From Candidatus Iainarchaeum sp. (GTDB lineage Archaea; Iainarchaeota; Iainarchaeia; Iainarchaeales; Iainarchaeaceae): a stretch of 40,619 nt of DNA. Shown here piece by piece: positions 9,404-18,229 of the stretch; positions within the stretch are counted from its first letter, which is position 1; every line of letters begins with the position of its first letter. Below the pieces are notes generated by a model. That model ran no database searches, was not told the origin of the DNA, and was given only the letters and a program-made list of their open reading frames with translations. The stretch is taken from positions 6,550 through 47,168 of the forward strand of contig NZBD01000002.1 of the NCBI GenBank assembly GCA_002687735.1, read 5' to 3'. Both the position numbers and the translations under genes were made by a program.

Positions 9404-10582
9404 CTACCAGCCATAAGATTTGGCCTGAGAGTATGCAAATGCCTTCATTGCAGGCACAAAGTTTTTGGTTACAATTCCTGGTTTTTTCAGCATAACTTTT
9501 AATCCGAATTTTATTTTTGCAATTGAATCAAATTCATCAAAGTTTCTTGGGAATTCCTTTGCAATAATATTAAGTTCATCATCCGTAAAACCATAAATTG
9601 CTTTTTTTCCTTTCACAAGTTTGTTATAATCAGGAAATTCTTCTTTCCACATTTCCTGATACTTTGAAAATATTTCTTTTGAAAAATCGTTTTTGTCAAC
9701 AGCTTCCTTTGCAACTTTGGCAGCCATCTGGCCGCTTTTCAAACCTAAATGAGAACCTCCCTCAAATAACGGGCTTGTAAAACCAGCTGCATCTCCAATA
9801 ATCATTAAACCTTCAGAGTAAGTATTTTTTACTGGTCCTGAAGCAGGAATCAAACCGCCAAAAGTTTTCACATTAACTTTTTTATCCCACTTCATTCTCT
9901 TAACAAATTTTTCATTATATTCTCTCGCTTTGTTTCTTTCAGTTGTAACCAAACCCACATTAGCGCGTGTTCCACTTTTTGGAATCATCCAAAGATAACC
10001 TTCCGGCGCTAACTCCGGCCAGATGTAAAAATCTAAATAACCGTCTCTTGGAATATCTTTCAGTTCATACTGAATTCCAGTAACTGATTCAAACCTTTTA
10101 TTTAATTTTAGTAACCTTGAGGTAACAGAAGCAACTCCTGATGCATCAATAACAATTTTTGAACTAAAATCGCCTTTACTTGTTTGCAATTCCCACAAAT
10201 TATTTTTTCTTTCTAAAGTCTGAAGCCGTGTTCCGAGTTTTATTTCTGCCCCGTTCTTTTTTGCTTCTTCACTTAGCCATTGTTCAAACTTTTCCTTCTC
10301 AAGGACAAAACCAGTCTCGTTAAAAACAGAATTTGTTCCATCCGGAAAAATAACCCGTACTCCTTTCACGTGTTCAGAAATAACTGATTCTGGAGGAGTA
10401 ATTCCTGTATTTTCAACTGCGTATTTGCTTAGGCATTCACCGCAATGCACAGGTTCCCCTATAATTTCATGATCCTCAATTACAAGAGTTTTCAAGCCGT
10501 TTCTTGCACAATGAATGGCTGCTGAGCCCCCTGCAGGACCTGCTCCAACTATTATAACATCATAAGCACCCATGTTTGTCAC
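9404..10582 (-). CDS. Geranylgeranyl reductase family FAD-dependent oxidoreductase
   Basis: VIIVGAGPAGGSAAIHCARNGLKTLVIE..IGEPVHCGECLS; GDAAGFTSPLFEGG. Confidence 0.93.
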   Translation of the reverse strand: MTNMGAYDVIIVGAGPAGGSAAIHCARNGLKTLVIEDHEIIGEPVHCGECLSKYAVENTGITPPESVISEHVKGVRVIFPDGTNSVFNETGFVLEKEKFEQWLSEEAKKNGAEIKLGTRLQTLERKNNLWELQTSKGDFSSKIVIDASGVASVTSRLLKLNKRFESVTGIQYELKDIPRDGYLDFYIWPELAPEGYLWMIPKSGTRANVGLVTTERNKAREYNEKFVKRMKWDKKVNVKTFGGLIPASGPVKNTYSEGLMIIGDAAGFTSPLFEGGSHLGLKSGQMAAKVAKEAVDKNDFSKEIFSKYQEMWKEEFPDYNKLVKGKKAIYGFTDDELNIIAKEFPRNFDEFDSIAKIKFGLKVMLKKPGIVTKNFVPAMKAFAYSQAKSYGW

Positions 10583-10683
10583 TCTAATAAGGTAGAAATT
10601 AATACTTATAAAGCATAGTGAACGTTAATCAATGTTCTGTAAGCTTTAAAATCCTGAAAGCCGATAATGTATAAAGTGTTGAT

Positions 10684-11583
10684 ATGAAACTTCCAAAAGT
10701 AAGTGTTCCAAAGGTCAAAACAATTAAAGCAAAATTGTCTTCTGCAAAATTACTTGGATCAGTTGTAAAAAATTCTTTGCAATTCAAGCTTAGAAGAAAA
10801 GCATTAAGGCGCTTTAAGGCAACGGAATTTGATACTATTGTTGTTGACATGGATGGTACGCTTTACAAAAGCGATGCGAATCTGGAAGCTTTGAAGGTTG
10901 TTTATCCTGAATCTGAAAATGGTTTGGTTAAAGGTGAGGAACTTTATGATTATATTCTTTCAAAAATAGCTTCAGGCACTTATAGTGTTGAGCAAGCTAT
11001 TGTTGAGGGCAATAATTTTCTAATGAAAAAAAACATGAAAAAGAATGATTTTCCAAAAGTTCTTGAAAAATTAAAACCAGGAATAAGAAAACCTTTGGTT
11101 AGGTCACTAAAGAAAATGAAAAAATCAGGAAAAACTCTTATATTAGCAACTCTTTCTTCAAAAGGATTCGGAGAACTCTTGAATAATTATCTGAAGAAAG
11201 AATTTGATTTTTCTTTTGATTTAATTGTGGGTACACAACTAAAATATGCTGCAAATGGGAAAATTACCGGAGTCAAAAGCATGGTAAGTACAAAAAATAC
11301 CACTTATAAAAAAATCCCTGTTAAATCAAAACTTTCAGCCATTCGTACTGCTCTGGAAGAACAAGGAAAAAAATTGGATTTAAAAAAATCAATTCTTATT
11401 ACCGACAGTTATTCTGATATTGACCTTGCAAAGATGTTCGTAACTGTTTTAATACAACCCACGAGATCAACCACTCCGCAAAAAGTTTCTCAGAGGTTAA
11501 AGCTGGCTGATTATATTTTACCGGAAAAATATTTGCAGACTAATTTAGAATCAATTATTCTTGGTCCGGAATTAGAAAATTGA
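10684..11583 (+). CDS. HAD-superfamily hydrolase with basic N-terminal extension
   Basis: FDTIVVDMDGTLY; ILATLSSKGF; ITDSYSDIDLAKM. Confidence 0.85.
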   Translation: MKLPKVSVPKVKTIKAKLSSAKLLGSVVKNSLQFKLRRKALRRFKATEFDTIVVDMDGTLYKSDANLEALKVVYPESENGLVKGEELYDYILSKIASGTYSVEQAIVEGNNFLMKKNMKKNDFPKVLEKLKPGIRKPLVRSLKKMKKSGKTLILATLSSKGFGELLNNYLKKEFDFSFDLIVGTQLKYAANGKITGVKSMVSTKNTTYKKIPVKSKLSAIRTALEEQGKKLDLKKSILITDSYSDIDLAKMFVTVLIQPTRSTTPQKVSQRLKLADYILPEKYLQTNLESIILGPELEN

Positions 11584-11584
11584 A

Positions 11585-12592
11585 TCAAAATTCAATTTTT
11601 TCTAATTCTACACCAGCTTCTTTCAGCATTTCCAAAGCAGTATCTCCAAGAGGATATTCTGCATTGTAAATGACTTTTTTTATTCCTGCATTGATTATCA
11701 TTTTGCTGCAGGTTAAGCATGGGCTGAAAGTAGTGTAAATAATTGAACCATTAAGAGGAGTTCCGTGATAAGCTGATTGTACTATTGCATTCTCTTCCGC
11801 ATGGCTGCACAAACATTCATCCAGCTTTGTTCCTCCTTTTGAAAAGGAATTACACCTAGTGCATCCCCCTTCATTACAATTCTTTACTCCTCTTGGAGTT
11901 CCATTATATCCTGTAGAAATTATTCTTTTATCCTTAACAATAACTGCTGCAACTTTTCTTTTTACGCAGTTGCTTCTCATTGCTACTTCCTTTGCAATGT
12001 TCAGGAAATATTCATCCCAACTGGGTCTCTTGAAATCCATTGGCGTTTGCAATAATAGCGTATCTACTTTTTCAAAGAGTTCAGCCATCGGTCCATTATT
12101 TTCTATGAGGTGTTCTGCCATTTCTGCACACTTGTTCAGTTGCTGTGCACTTTCGTTATCAGAATGGGACTCCTTTTCTTCAAGTTGCTTAAATTCTTCC
12201 AATGTTTTAGGGTCGCCTTCCCTTTTTCTTTCAAGAATCCTTTCAAATCTTTTATCTTCAGGAGCCTCAATATTCCACAAATGGAAAGTCCCTAACTCTT
12301 GGAAAGCTTTAATCTCATCAGGATTTCTGAGGGAATCAATAACATAATTCTTGTCCCTTTCAAGGTTGTCAATAAGTATTTTTGAAAGAACTGCGTTTCC
12401 CTGCCTTTCCCTTAATTCGTTGCCTTTAGCTATTAGATTTTCTCGTGTTTCAGGGATTCCTTCCTTTTTCAGCACTTCTCTGAGAACATCTGATAATGAT
12501 TTGTAATAGAAGCTCTTGCTCTTTAAGTAATCACATACTGTGCTTTTTCCTGAGCAATATTTTCCGGTTAACCCAATCAGAATCATTTTCAA
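11585..12592 (-). CDS. P-loop nucleotide kinase-like domain fused to dCMP/cytidine deaminase (DCD1-like architecture)
   Basis: N-term GLTGKYCSGKSTV Walker A; C-term RPSWDEYFLNIAKEVAMRSNCVKRKVAAVIV...TGYNGTPRG..CLCSHAEENA...CLTC. Confidence 0.93.
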   Translation of the reverse strand: MKMILIGLTGKYCSGKSTVCDYLKSKSFYYKSLSDVLREVLKKEGIPETRENLIAKGNELRERQGNAVLSKILIDNLERDKNYVIDSLRNPDEIKAFQELGTFHLWNIEAPEDKRFERILERKREGDPKTLEEFKQLEEKESHSDNESAQQLNKCAEMAEHLIENNGPMAELFEKVDTLLLQTPMDFKRPSWDEYFLNIAKEVAMRSNCVKRKVAAVIVKDKRIISTGYNGTPRGVKNCNEGGCTRCNSFSKGGTKLDECLCSHAEENAIVQSAYHGTPLNGSIIYTTFSPCLTCSKMIINAGIKKVIYNAEYPLGDTALEMLKEAGVELEKIEF

Positions 12593-12634
12593 CCCCCAAG
12601 AATGGATGTTTAGAAGGTTTTATATTCAATTAGC

Positions 12635-13423
12635 TTAAACCTTAGAAACACCGGGCTTCTGATAAAAATGCAGGTAAACCAATAGTAATCCCAGCAAAAT
12701 CACTAATCCCTGAACTCCGAGAGTTTCAATTGTAGGATATAATCCAATATCTTTTATTTTTGGGACTATTGCAAAAGTAGTCTCTCCTATAACCCCTGCT
12801 TCTTGTAGTTCGTGGATTCCTTTTCCCGCAAACTTAATCGATAGTAAGAACAGGATTATGCTTGTTATTCCAAACACAATATTGATTGGCAGTTTCTTCT
12901 CAATTTTTACAATCAAGTAAAACAATATTACCAATACCCCTAAACCCAAAATAAACCCTGTTATTATTCCTGTTAAATCAGCAGACCCTATAGTTAATGC
13001 TTTGAAAAATAACACGGTTTCAAAACCTTCTCTGTAAACAGCAAAGAAAGAAACTAAACCCAAGGCTAATGTATTTTTGTTGGTTAAAGCATCGGTTACT
13101 TTTCCTTTAATGTAAGTTTGCCATTTTTGTGCTTGCATTTTTCCCAGAAACCAGTTGGTTACATAAAGCATTACTGCAGCAGCAAGAAGCATTGTGATTC
13201 CTTCAAGCAATTCTGTTTGTGCTTCTGTTGCCATAAAAATTTGATCTAATAAAAAAGCGGTTACAAAACTTGCTAATATTGCAAGCCCGGTCCATAAATA
13301 AACAGTATTAACCTTATCTTTATGTTTTGATGTTACCAGGTAGGCAATGATTGCAGCAATAATAAGTATTGCTTCAAGACCTTCTCTTACAATTATTGTA
13401 AATGCTTCTAAAAATTCAGACAT
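12635..13423 (-). CDS. FTR1-family iron permease
   Basis: VREGLEAILII and YREGFETVLFF motifs, multi-TM. Confidence 0.9.
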   Translation of the reverse strand: MSEFLEAFTIIVREGLEAILIIAAIIAYLVTSKHKDKVNTVYLWTGLAILASFVTAFLLDQIFMATEAQTELLEGITMLLAAAVMLYVTNWFLGKMQAQKWQTYIKGKVTDALTNKNTLALGLVSFFAVYREGFETVLFFKALTIGSADLTGIITGFILGLGVLVILFYLIVKIEKKLPINIVFGITSIILFLLSIKFAGKGIHELQEAGVIGETTFAIVPKIKDIGLYPTIETLGVQGLVILLGLLLVYLHFYQKPGVSKV

Positions 13424-13485
13424 CTGCTCACCAATAATTTTTGAACTATAAGTTATTTATATTCATATCTGATTGTTAACTAAAC

Positions 13486-13806
13486 TTAATTTTCTAAAAT
13501 TGTAATTCCTTTTTTCGTAAGCTTGTAAGGAGTCATGCCTTTTTTGTGGGAACTGCTTCTGAGTTTAAGAATTTCAATTGCATTTTCTCTTCTTCCATCC
13601 TTTTTCATGTTGTAAAGAACAACCACTCCGTCAGCTAAAAACTCCTCTACTCCTGTTCTGCTGTATATTTTTGGGTCCTGTTCGGTTTCACTAATCACAT
13701 ATGATGTATAATTAAGGTGTTCAAGCGATTCAAATAGTTCTCTGATGTATTTTCTATAACTTTCCTCTTCTGTAAATGCAATATATAACAATAATACTTT
13801 TTGCAT
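13486..13806 (-). CDS. KaiC/RadA-superfamily C-terminal-like fragment protein without Walker A
   Basis: GVEEFLADGVVVLYNMKKDGRRENAIEILKLRSSSHKKGMTPYKLTKKGI resembles KaiC-family C-terminus; ORF-track start at 13902 lies inside a tRNA so MQKVLLLY start preferred. Confidence 0.6.
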   Translation of the reverse strand: MQKVLLLYIAFTEEESYRKYIRELFESLEHLNYTSYVISETEQDPKIYSRTGVEEFLADGVVVLYNMKKDGRRENAIEILKLRSSSHKKGMTPYKLTKKGITILEN

Positions 13807-13872
13807 AGTTTTCATTAGGTTTAATATGGAATAACTAGTATATATAGTTTTTTTTTTGGAAAAACGCAAAAG

Positions 13873-13944
13873 CGCCCGCACCGGGAATCGAACCCGACCC
13901 ACGACCTCGACAGGGTCGTATACTAACCAATATACTATACGGGC
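13873..13944 (-). tRNA. tRNA-Asp(GUC)
   Basis: GCCCGTA/TGCGGGC acceptor; anticodon arm CGACC-CTGTCGA-GGTCG; T-arm CGGGTTCGATTCCCG. Confidence 0.95.
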
Positions 13945-14018
13945 ATATTCAAAAGAAATGTCTAAAGTAATTCTAATTTAGAAACCTTTAAAACCTTTTG
14001 ATGCGACACAATATCCTG

Positions 14019-14945
14019 TTATGTAGAAGTTTTTCTTATTTTTGCGACAAAAAATGCCTGACTATCATTATCTTGGGGATAAATCCTTACGCATTTTTCA
14101 ATCCCTTCAGAAAATTTTGTTCCATTATATTCTTTCAAACCATCCCTTGTTTTAAAATCACTAAACTTCACACCAACCAATTCCGCATTTCCCTCTTCTA
14201 TTGCAGTACTTATTACCCCTTCATTTTCCTCCGGGCTTAAAGAACAGGTTGAATAAACAAGCTCTCCGTTTACCTTCAGCAATTGAAGCGATTTTTGCAG
14301 TAATTTTTTTTGCAATTCGGCTTTTCTTTCAACCAATCCAAAACCCCATTCTTTTAGTGCATCAAAATTCTTTCTCACTAAACCCTCAGAACTACACGGA
14401 GCATCCAGAAGAACCTTATCAAAAATATTTTTTCTTTTTGCTTCAAGCAAATCCATTCTTTTTGCAATCACATTTTTCATTCCGAATTTCCTTACATTAA
14501 AATTCAGGCTTTTAAATCTCTGAACATTTTTTTCCACGCAAACAATTTTCCCAGTTCCATTCATCAAACAACTTAATTGCAAAGTTTTATTTCCCGGAGC
14601 AGCAGTAGCGTCCAGAACAGTTTCTCCTTTTTTCGGATCTAGTGCAAGTGCTGGAAGCATTGAACTTTTTTCCTGAACATTAAACAATCCTTGTTTGAAC
14701 TGTTCACTTTGCCCCGGCCTTGTAACCTCTTTCAAAGAGTATGCATTTTCATGAAACAACTTTTCAAGAATCCATTCTTTTTCCCTTAATTCTTTAACCA
14801 AAATTTCAGGTTTTATTTTTAGCGAATTAATCCAGATGCTTTTGGGCATTTTAATTTTACAGTACTCAAAAAAAGTATCACTTTCTTTTCCCATTATTTT
14901 TGAGTACTTTTCCCTGAATTCTTCCGGAATAAATGTTTTTTTCAT
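14019..14945 (-). CDS. NSUN/RsmB-family tRNA/rRNA cytosine-C5 methyltransferase
   Basis: VLDATAAPGNKTLQL; DKVLLDAPCSSEG; LVYSTCSLSPEENE. Confidence 0.95.
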   Translation of the reverse strand: MKKTFIPEEFREKYSKIMGKESDTFFEYCKIKMPKSIWINSLKIKPEILVKELREKEWILEKLFHENAYSLKEVTRPGQSEQFKQGLFNVQEKSSMLPALALDPKKGETVLDATAAPGNKTLQLSCLMNGTGKIVCVEKNVQRFKSLNFNVRKFGMKNVIAKRMDLLEAKRKNIFDKVLLDAPCSSEGLVRKNFDALKEWGFGLVERKAELQKKLLQKSLQLLKVNGELVYSTCSLSPEENEGVISTAIEEGNAELVGVKFSDFKTRDGLKEYNGTKFSEGIEKCVRIYPQDNDSQAFFVAKIRKTST

Positions 14946-14995
14946 TTAACTAATTAGTAGAGGGTTTTGTTTAATTGTTTTTTCTATAACTTTAA

Positions 14996-16087
14996 TTAGT
15001 CACATTTGAGGCATACTTTGCTTGTGTGTAAGAAAGACACGGCTTTTCTTGAACCAGGTTCCCCCAAATAGTCGTTGTATAATTTTTTTACTTCAGGATT
15101 ATCCATACAAATCCTCACGTTTTCTTTTGAATCGATTTTAAATAATGCTTTTCTTCTTGCTGCTCTTATTTCAGGAGTTGATATTGGCTGGCCTCCTCCG
15201 CCAATACAACCATTTGGGCAGACCATTAGTTCTATTGCGTGGTATTTTTTGAATTTTTTTTCATTACTTAGTAAATCCTTTAAATGATGCAATCCATCAA
15301 CTATTGCTACTTTGAATTTTTTCCCGGCAATTTTTACATTTGCTTCCCTGAAACCTTCCATGCCCCTCACTTCTTTAAATTCAACCCTTCCAAGATCCTG
15401 TTCGAGTTTATTTGAAACAAACCTTAACAAAGCTTCTGCTACTCCTCCGGTTGTTCCGAACAATTGCCCTGCGCCTGAAGCATCTCCTAACAAATTATCG
15501 AAATTTTCTTCTTTTACTTTTTCAAGTTCAATTCTTCTTCCTTTTAGTAATTCAGCAATTTCCTTTGTGGTTAGTACCGCATCCACGTGCGGAATATTGT
15601 TGAATTCCATTTCAGGTCTTTTTGCTTCGAGTTTTTTTACAACGCAAGGCATTACTGATACCACAAAAAGATCTTTCTGTTTGAGTTTCATTTTTTCAGC
15701 ATAATATGTTTTGATCAATGCCCCCATTGTTTGTTGCGGGGATTTTACAGTGCAGAAATGATCGACATACTGAGGAAACTGCCTTTCAATGAACAGCACT
15801 GATGCTGGGCAGCAGGATGTGAAAAGAGGCAGACATTCCCCTGTTTCAAGTCTTTTCAGAAATTCAGTCCCTTCTTCTACCGTAACAACATCTGCGGATG
15901 TTGATGTATCAAACACCTTATCAAAACCCGCTTGTTTTAGTGATCCAATAAATTGTTTTGTAAGAACAGTTCCCGGTTTGTAACCAAATTCCTCGCCGAT
16001 TGTTACCCTCAATGCAGGAGCAACCTGTGCTACAACCTGAACATTATCCTCGTCCAGTACTTTGTTTACGTCTTCTATTGTTCCCAT
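14996..16087 (-). CDS. Minimal [FeFe]-hydrogenase H-domain protein
   Basis: QVAPALRVTIGEEFG; L1 TSCCPA; KSPQQTMGALIKTYYAEK; L2 VMPCVVKKLE; GGVAEALLR; L3 VCPNGCIGGGGQP; C-term FLHT..; no N-terminal ferredoxin domain. Confidence 0.92.
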   Translation of the reverse strand: MGTIEDVNKVLDEDNVQVVAQVAPALRVTIGEEFGYKPGTVLTKQFIGSLKQAGFDKVFDTSTSADVVTVEEGTEFLKRLETGECLPLFTSCCPASVLFIERQFPQYVDHFCTVKSPQQTMGALIKTYYAEKMKLKQKDLFVVSVMPCVVKKLEAKRPEMEFNNIPHVDAVLTTKEIAELLKGRRIELEKVKEENFDNLLGDASGAGQLFGTTGGVAEALLRFVSNKLEQDLGRVEFKEVRGMEGFREANVKIAGKKFKVAIVDGLHHLKDLLSNEKKFKKYHAIELMVCPNGCIGGGGQPISTPEIRAARRKALFKIDSKENVRICMDNPEVKKLYNDYLGEPGSRKAVSFLHTSKVCLKCD

Positions 16088-16140
16088 TGGAGAATTATGG
16101 TAATAGTAATATTTATAATTTTGGAATTCCTTTGTTTTTT

Positions 16141-16695
16141 ATGAAATTAGATTTTTCATATTCATCCACTTCAAAAACCAGATTTGAGAATCTCGTCAAA
16201 TCTGAAAATTTAGGTTTGCTGATTTTCGGCTTTGCTGTTTTTTTTATACCTTTTATTTTTGGGCATTCAACTAATTTTCCAAATCAATTAATAGTCGGAA
16301 GCTTAGTGAATACTTTACTTGCTTCTTCTGCTTTACATTTAACCATGAAAAAATCTTTGCCGATAATTTTACTTCCCGCTATTGCTGCAGTACTTTCCGG
16401 TTTTATTTTCGGTTCATTCAGTATATTTTTAGCTTTCCTTGTTCCTTTCATTTGGATAGGAAATGCAATTTATGTTTACTTTATTAAGAATTTGAAAATT
16501 GTTAACAAAATGAATTATGCCGGAGCTGTCTTCATTTCTTCGCTGCTTAAAGCTTTGTTCCTGTTCCTTTCAACTTTAGCATTAGTTTATTTAGCAATTA
16601 TTCCTGAAATTTTCCTGCTTCCGATGAGTTTGGTTCAGTTTGCCACGGCAATGGCCGGCGGATTGATTGGCGGAATAACCCTTCTGAAAAACTAG
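16141..16695 (+). CDS. Multi-TM membrane protein, divergent from the hydrogenase
   Basis: ORF 16000-16695; ATG at 16141 (MKLDFSYSSTSKTRFEN) preferred because the upstream extension overlaps the hydrogenase gene; ~5 hydrophobic segments. Confidence 0.75.
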   Translation: MKLDFSYSSTSKTRFENLVKSENLGLLIFGFAVFFIPFIFGHSTNFPNQLIVGSLVNTLLASSALHLTMKKSLPIILLPAIAAVLSGFIFGSFSIFLAFLVPFIWIGNAIYVYFIKNLKIVNKMNYAGAVFISSLLKALFLFLSTLALVYLAIIPEIFLLPMSLVQFATAMAGGLIGGITLLKN

Positions 16696-16724
16696 TTATA
16701 AATTATTAGCCCCTAATTATTTTC

Positions 16725-17414
16725 ATGTCAATTCTCTCAGAACTCAAAAAGGTTTCAACTAAGGAAAGAGCTAAATCTAATGCTTGGTTTTTCAAAACCG
16801 GAAAAGGAGAATATGGAGAAGGGGATCTTTTCCTCGGGGTTACTGTTCCTGATATTAGAACAGTTGCAAAAAAATTCCTATACCTTTCGTTAACAGAATT
16901 AAAACCACCATTAAAATCAAAATTCCATGAGGAAAGATTAGCTGCTCTTTTGGTTCTTGTTGAGTGTTTCAAAAAGGCTGATGAAAAAGAAAAGAAAAAA
17001 ATTTTCAATTTTTATCTGTCAAACACGAAACACGTGAACAACTGGGATCTTGTTGATTTGAGTGCACATAAGATTGTCGGGGAATATCTTTTGGATAAGG
17101 ATAGGACGCTGTTGTACAAACTTGTGAAATCAAAGAGCCTGTGGGAAAGGCGCATATCTGTTATTTCCACTTTTGCATTTATCGATGGTAATGATTTAGA
17201 AGACACATTCAAACTATCTGAGTTGCTTCTCCATGACAAACATGATTTGATTCATAAGGCTGTCGGGTGGGCTCTGCGTGAGGCAGGAAAAAAAGACAAA
17301 CAAAAACTTGTTAAATTCCTGAAAAAACACAAATCAGAAATGCCTCGAACAATGCTCCGTTACTCCATAGAAAAGTTTTCTGAAAATGAAAGAAAATTAT
17401 TTATGAAAAAGTAG
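16725..17414 (+). CDS. DNA alkylation repair enzyme (AlkD-like HEAT-repeat)
   Basis: VTVPDIRTVAKKF...HEERLAALLVLV...NNWDLVDLSAHKIVGEYL...KAVGWALREAGK. Confidence 0.93.
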   Translation: MSILSELKKVSTKERAKSNAWFFKTGKGEYGEGDLFLGVTVPDIRTVAKKFLYLSLTELKPPLKSKFHEERLAALLVLVECFKKADEKEKKKIFNFYLSNTKHVNNWDLVDLSAHKIVGEYLLDKDRTLLYKLVKSKSLWERRISVISTFAFIDGNDLEDTFKLSELLLHDKHDLIHKAVGWALREAGKKDKQKLVKFLKKHKSEMPRTMLRYSIEKFSENERKLFMKK

Positions 17415-17457
17415 ATTCTGCTAAAATTAATAAATAACAAAAACAACTACTATTGTT

Positions 17458-17991
17458 ATGGGTTTAGGAAAAAAAATTAAAAAAGCGTGGTGGAGCATAC
17501 CTTTTACTATTAGAGAGTCCGTTTTAGGGTTTAGAAGAAGGTTAAGATTGGGATTTACAAATTATGTCAGAAAAAGAGAAAAAATAGTATTAAATCAAAT
17601 AGTAAAAATGCATTTAGAAGGTGCATCCGCTTTTGACATTGCTTATGGAATAGAAAAATTTGGGATTGAGTGTGGTGCGGATTCTCTTGGATTTGGCATT
17701 CATGGGAAAGGTTACAAAAAACGAAAAGCGTTAATGGATTTATTTAAAACTAGAGTTGCCCAAAAAGTTTATCGTAAAGGCATTAAAAATGAAGAAACAA
17801 TAAATTTTGTAAACCGTGTGGAAGATTATTTAGCTAATTTTGACAAAGAAAATAAGTTTTATGAGGGAGAAGTTTCGAAAGTAATAACAAGTTATTGGGA
17901 CAGAGTGCAATTTCGTGGTTGGAAAGCATCACGTGTAAGAAAATTACAAAAAAAATATAATCGGAGAGTAAAAAAATTAGGGGCTTTTTAA
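17458..17991 (+). CDS. Hypothetical basic protein
   Basis: Intact 177-aa ORF, Lys/Arg rich, no family recognised. Confidence 0.6.
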   Translation: MGLGKKIKKAWWSIPFTIRESVLGFRRRLRLGFTNYVRKREKIVLNQIVKMHLEGASAFDIAYGIEKFGIECGADSLGFGIHGKGYKKRKALMDLFKTRVAQKVYRKGIKNEETINFVNRVEDYLANFDKENKFYEGEVSKVITSYWDRVQFRGWKASRVRKLQKKYNRRVKKLGAF

Positions 17992-18019
17992 TTATAATAA
18001 TTATTTAAAAAAATAAGTA

Positions 18020-18174
18020 TCCCCCCTCCCGGATTTGCACCGGGGATCTTCCGGTAACCGCACAAGCGATTATTTTCTTCCCCGCTTTGGGGATATTATT
18101 CTTTTTTGGTCAAGCTTTTTTTCCAAAAAAGGTTGTTCTACAGCCGGACGCTTTAGCTACTAAGCTAAGGGGGG
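18020..18174 (-). tRNA. tRNA-Tyr(GUA) with ~82-nt intron (about 18056-18137)
   Basis: CCCCCCT/AGGGGGG acceptor (C1-G72, archaeal Tyr identity), anticodon arm TCCGG-CTGTA.. interrupted after position 37, T-arm CCCGGTGCAAATCCGGG. Confidence 0.88.
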
Positions 18175-18229
18175 ATTAACTCCTTTTTAGGTCTGGTTAG
18201 AGATTAATCTTTGCTTAAGTTATTAAATC

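Noticed and set aside
13807-13902. N-terminal extension MGRVRFPVRALLRFSKKK of the KaiC-like ORF
   Set aside because: Lies within tRNA-Asp and its trailer.
16000-16140. N-terminal extension of the 231-aa ORF (start 16000)
   Set aside because: Overlaps the start of the hydrogenase gene on the opposite strand; ATG at 16141 begins the hydrophobic protein cleanly.
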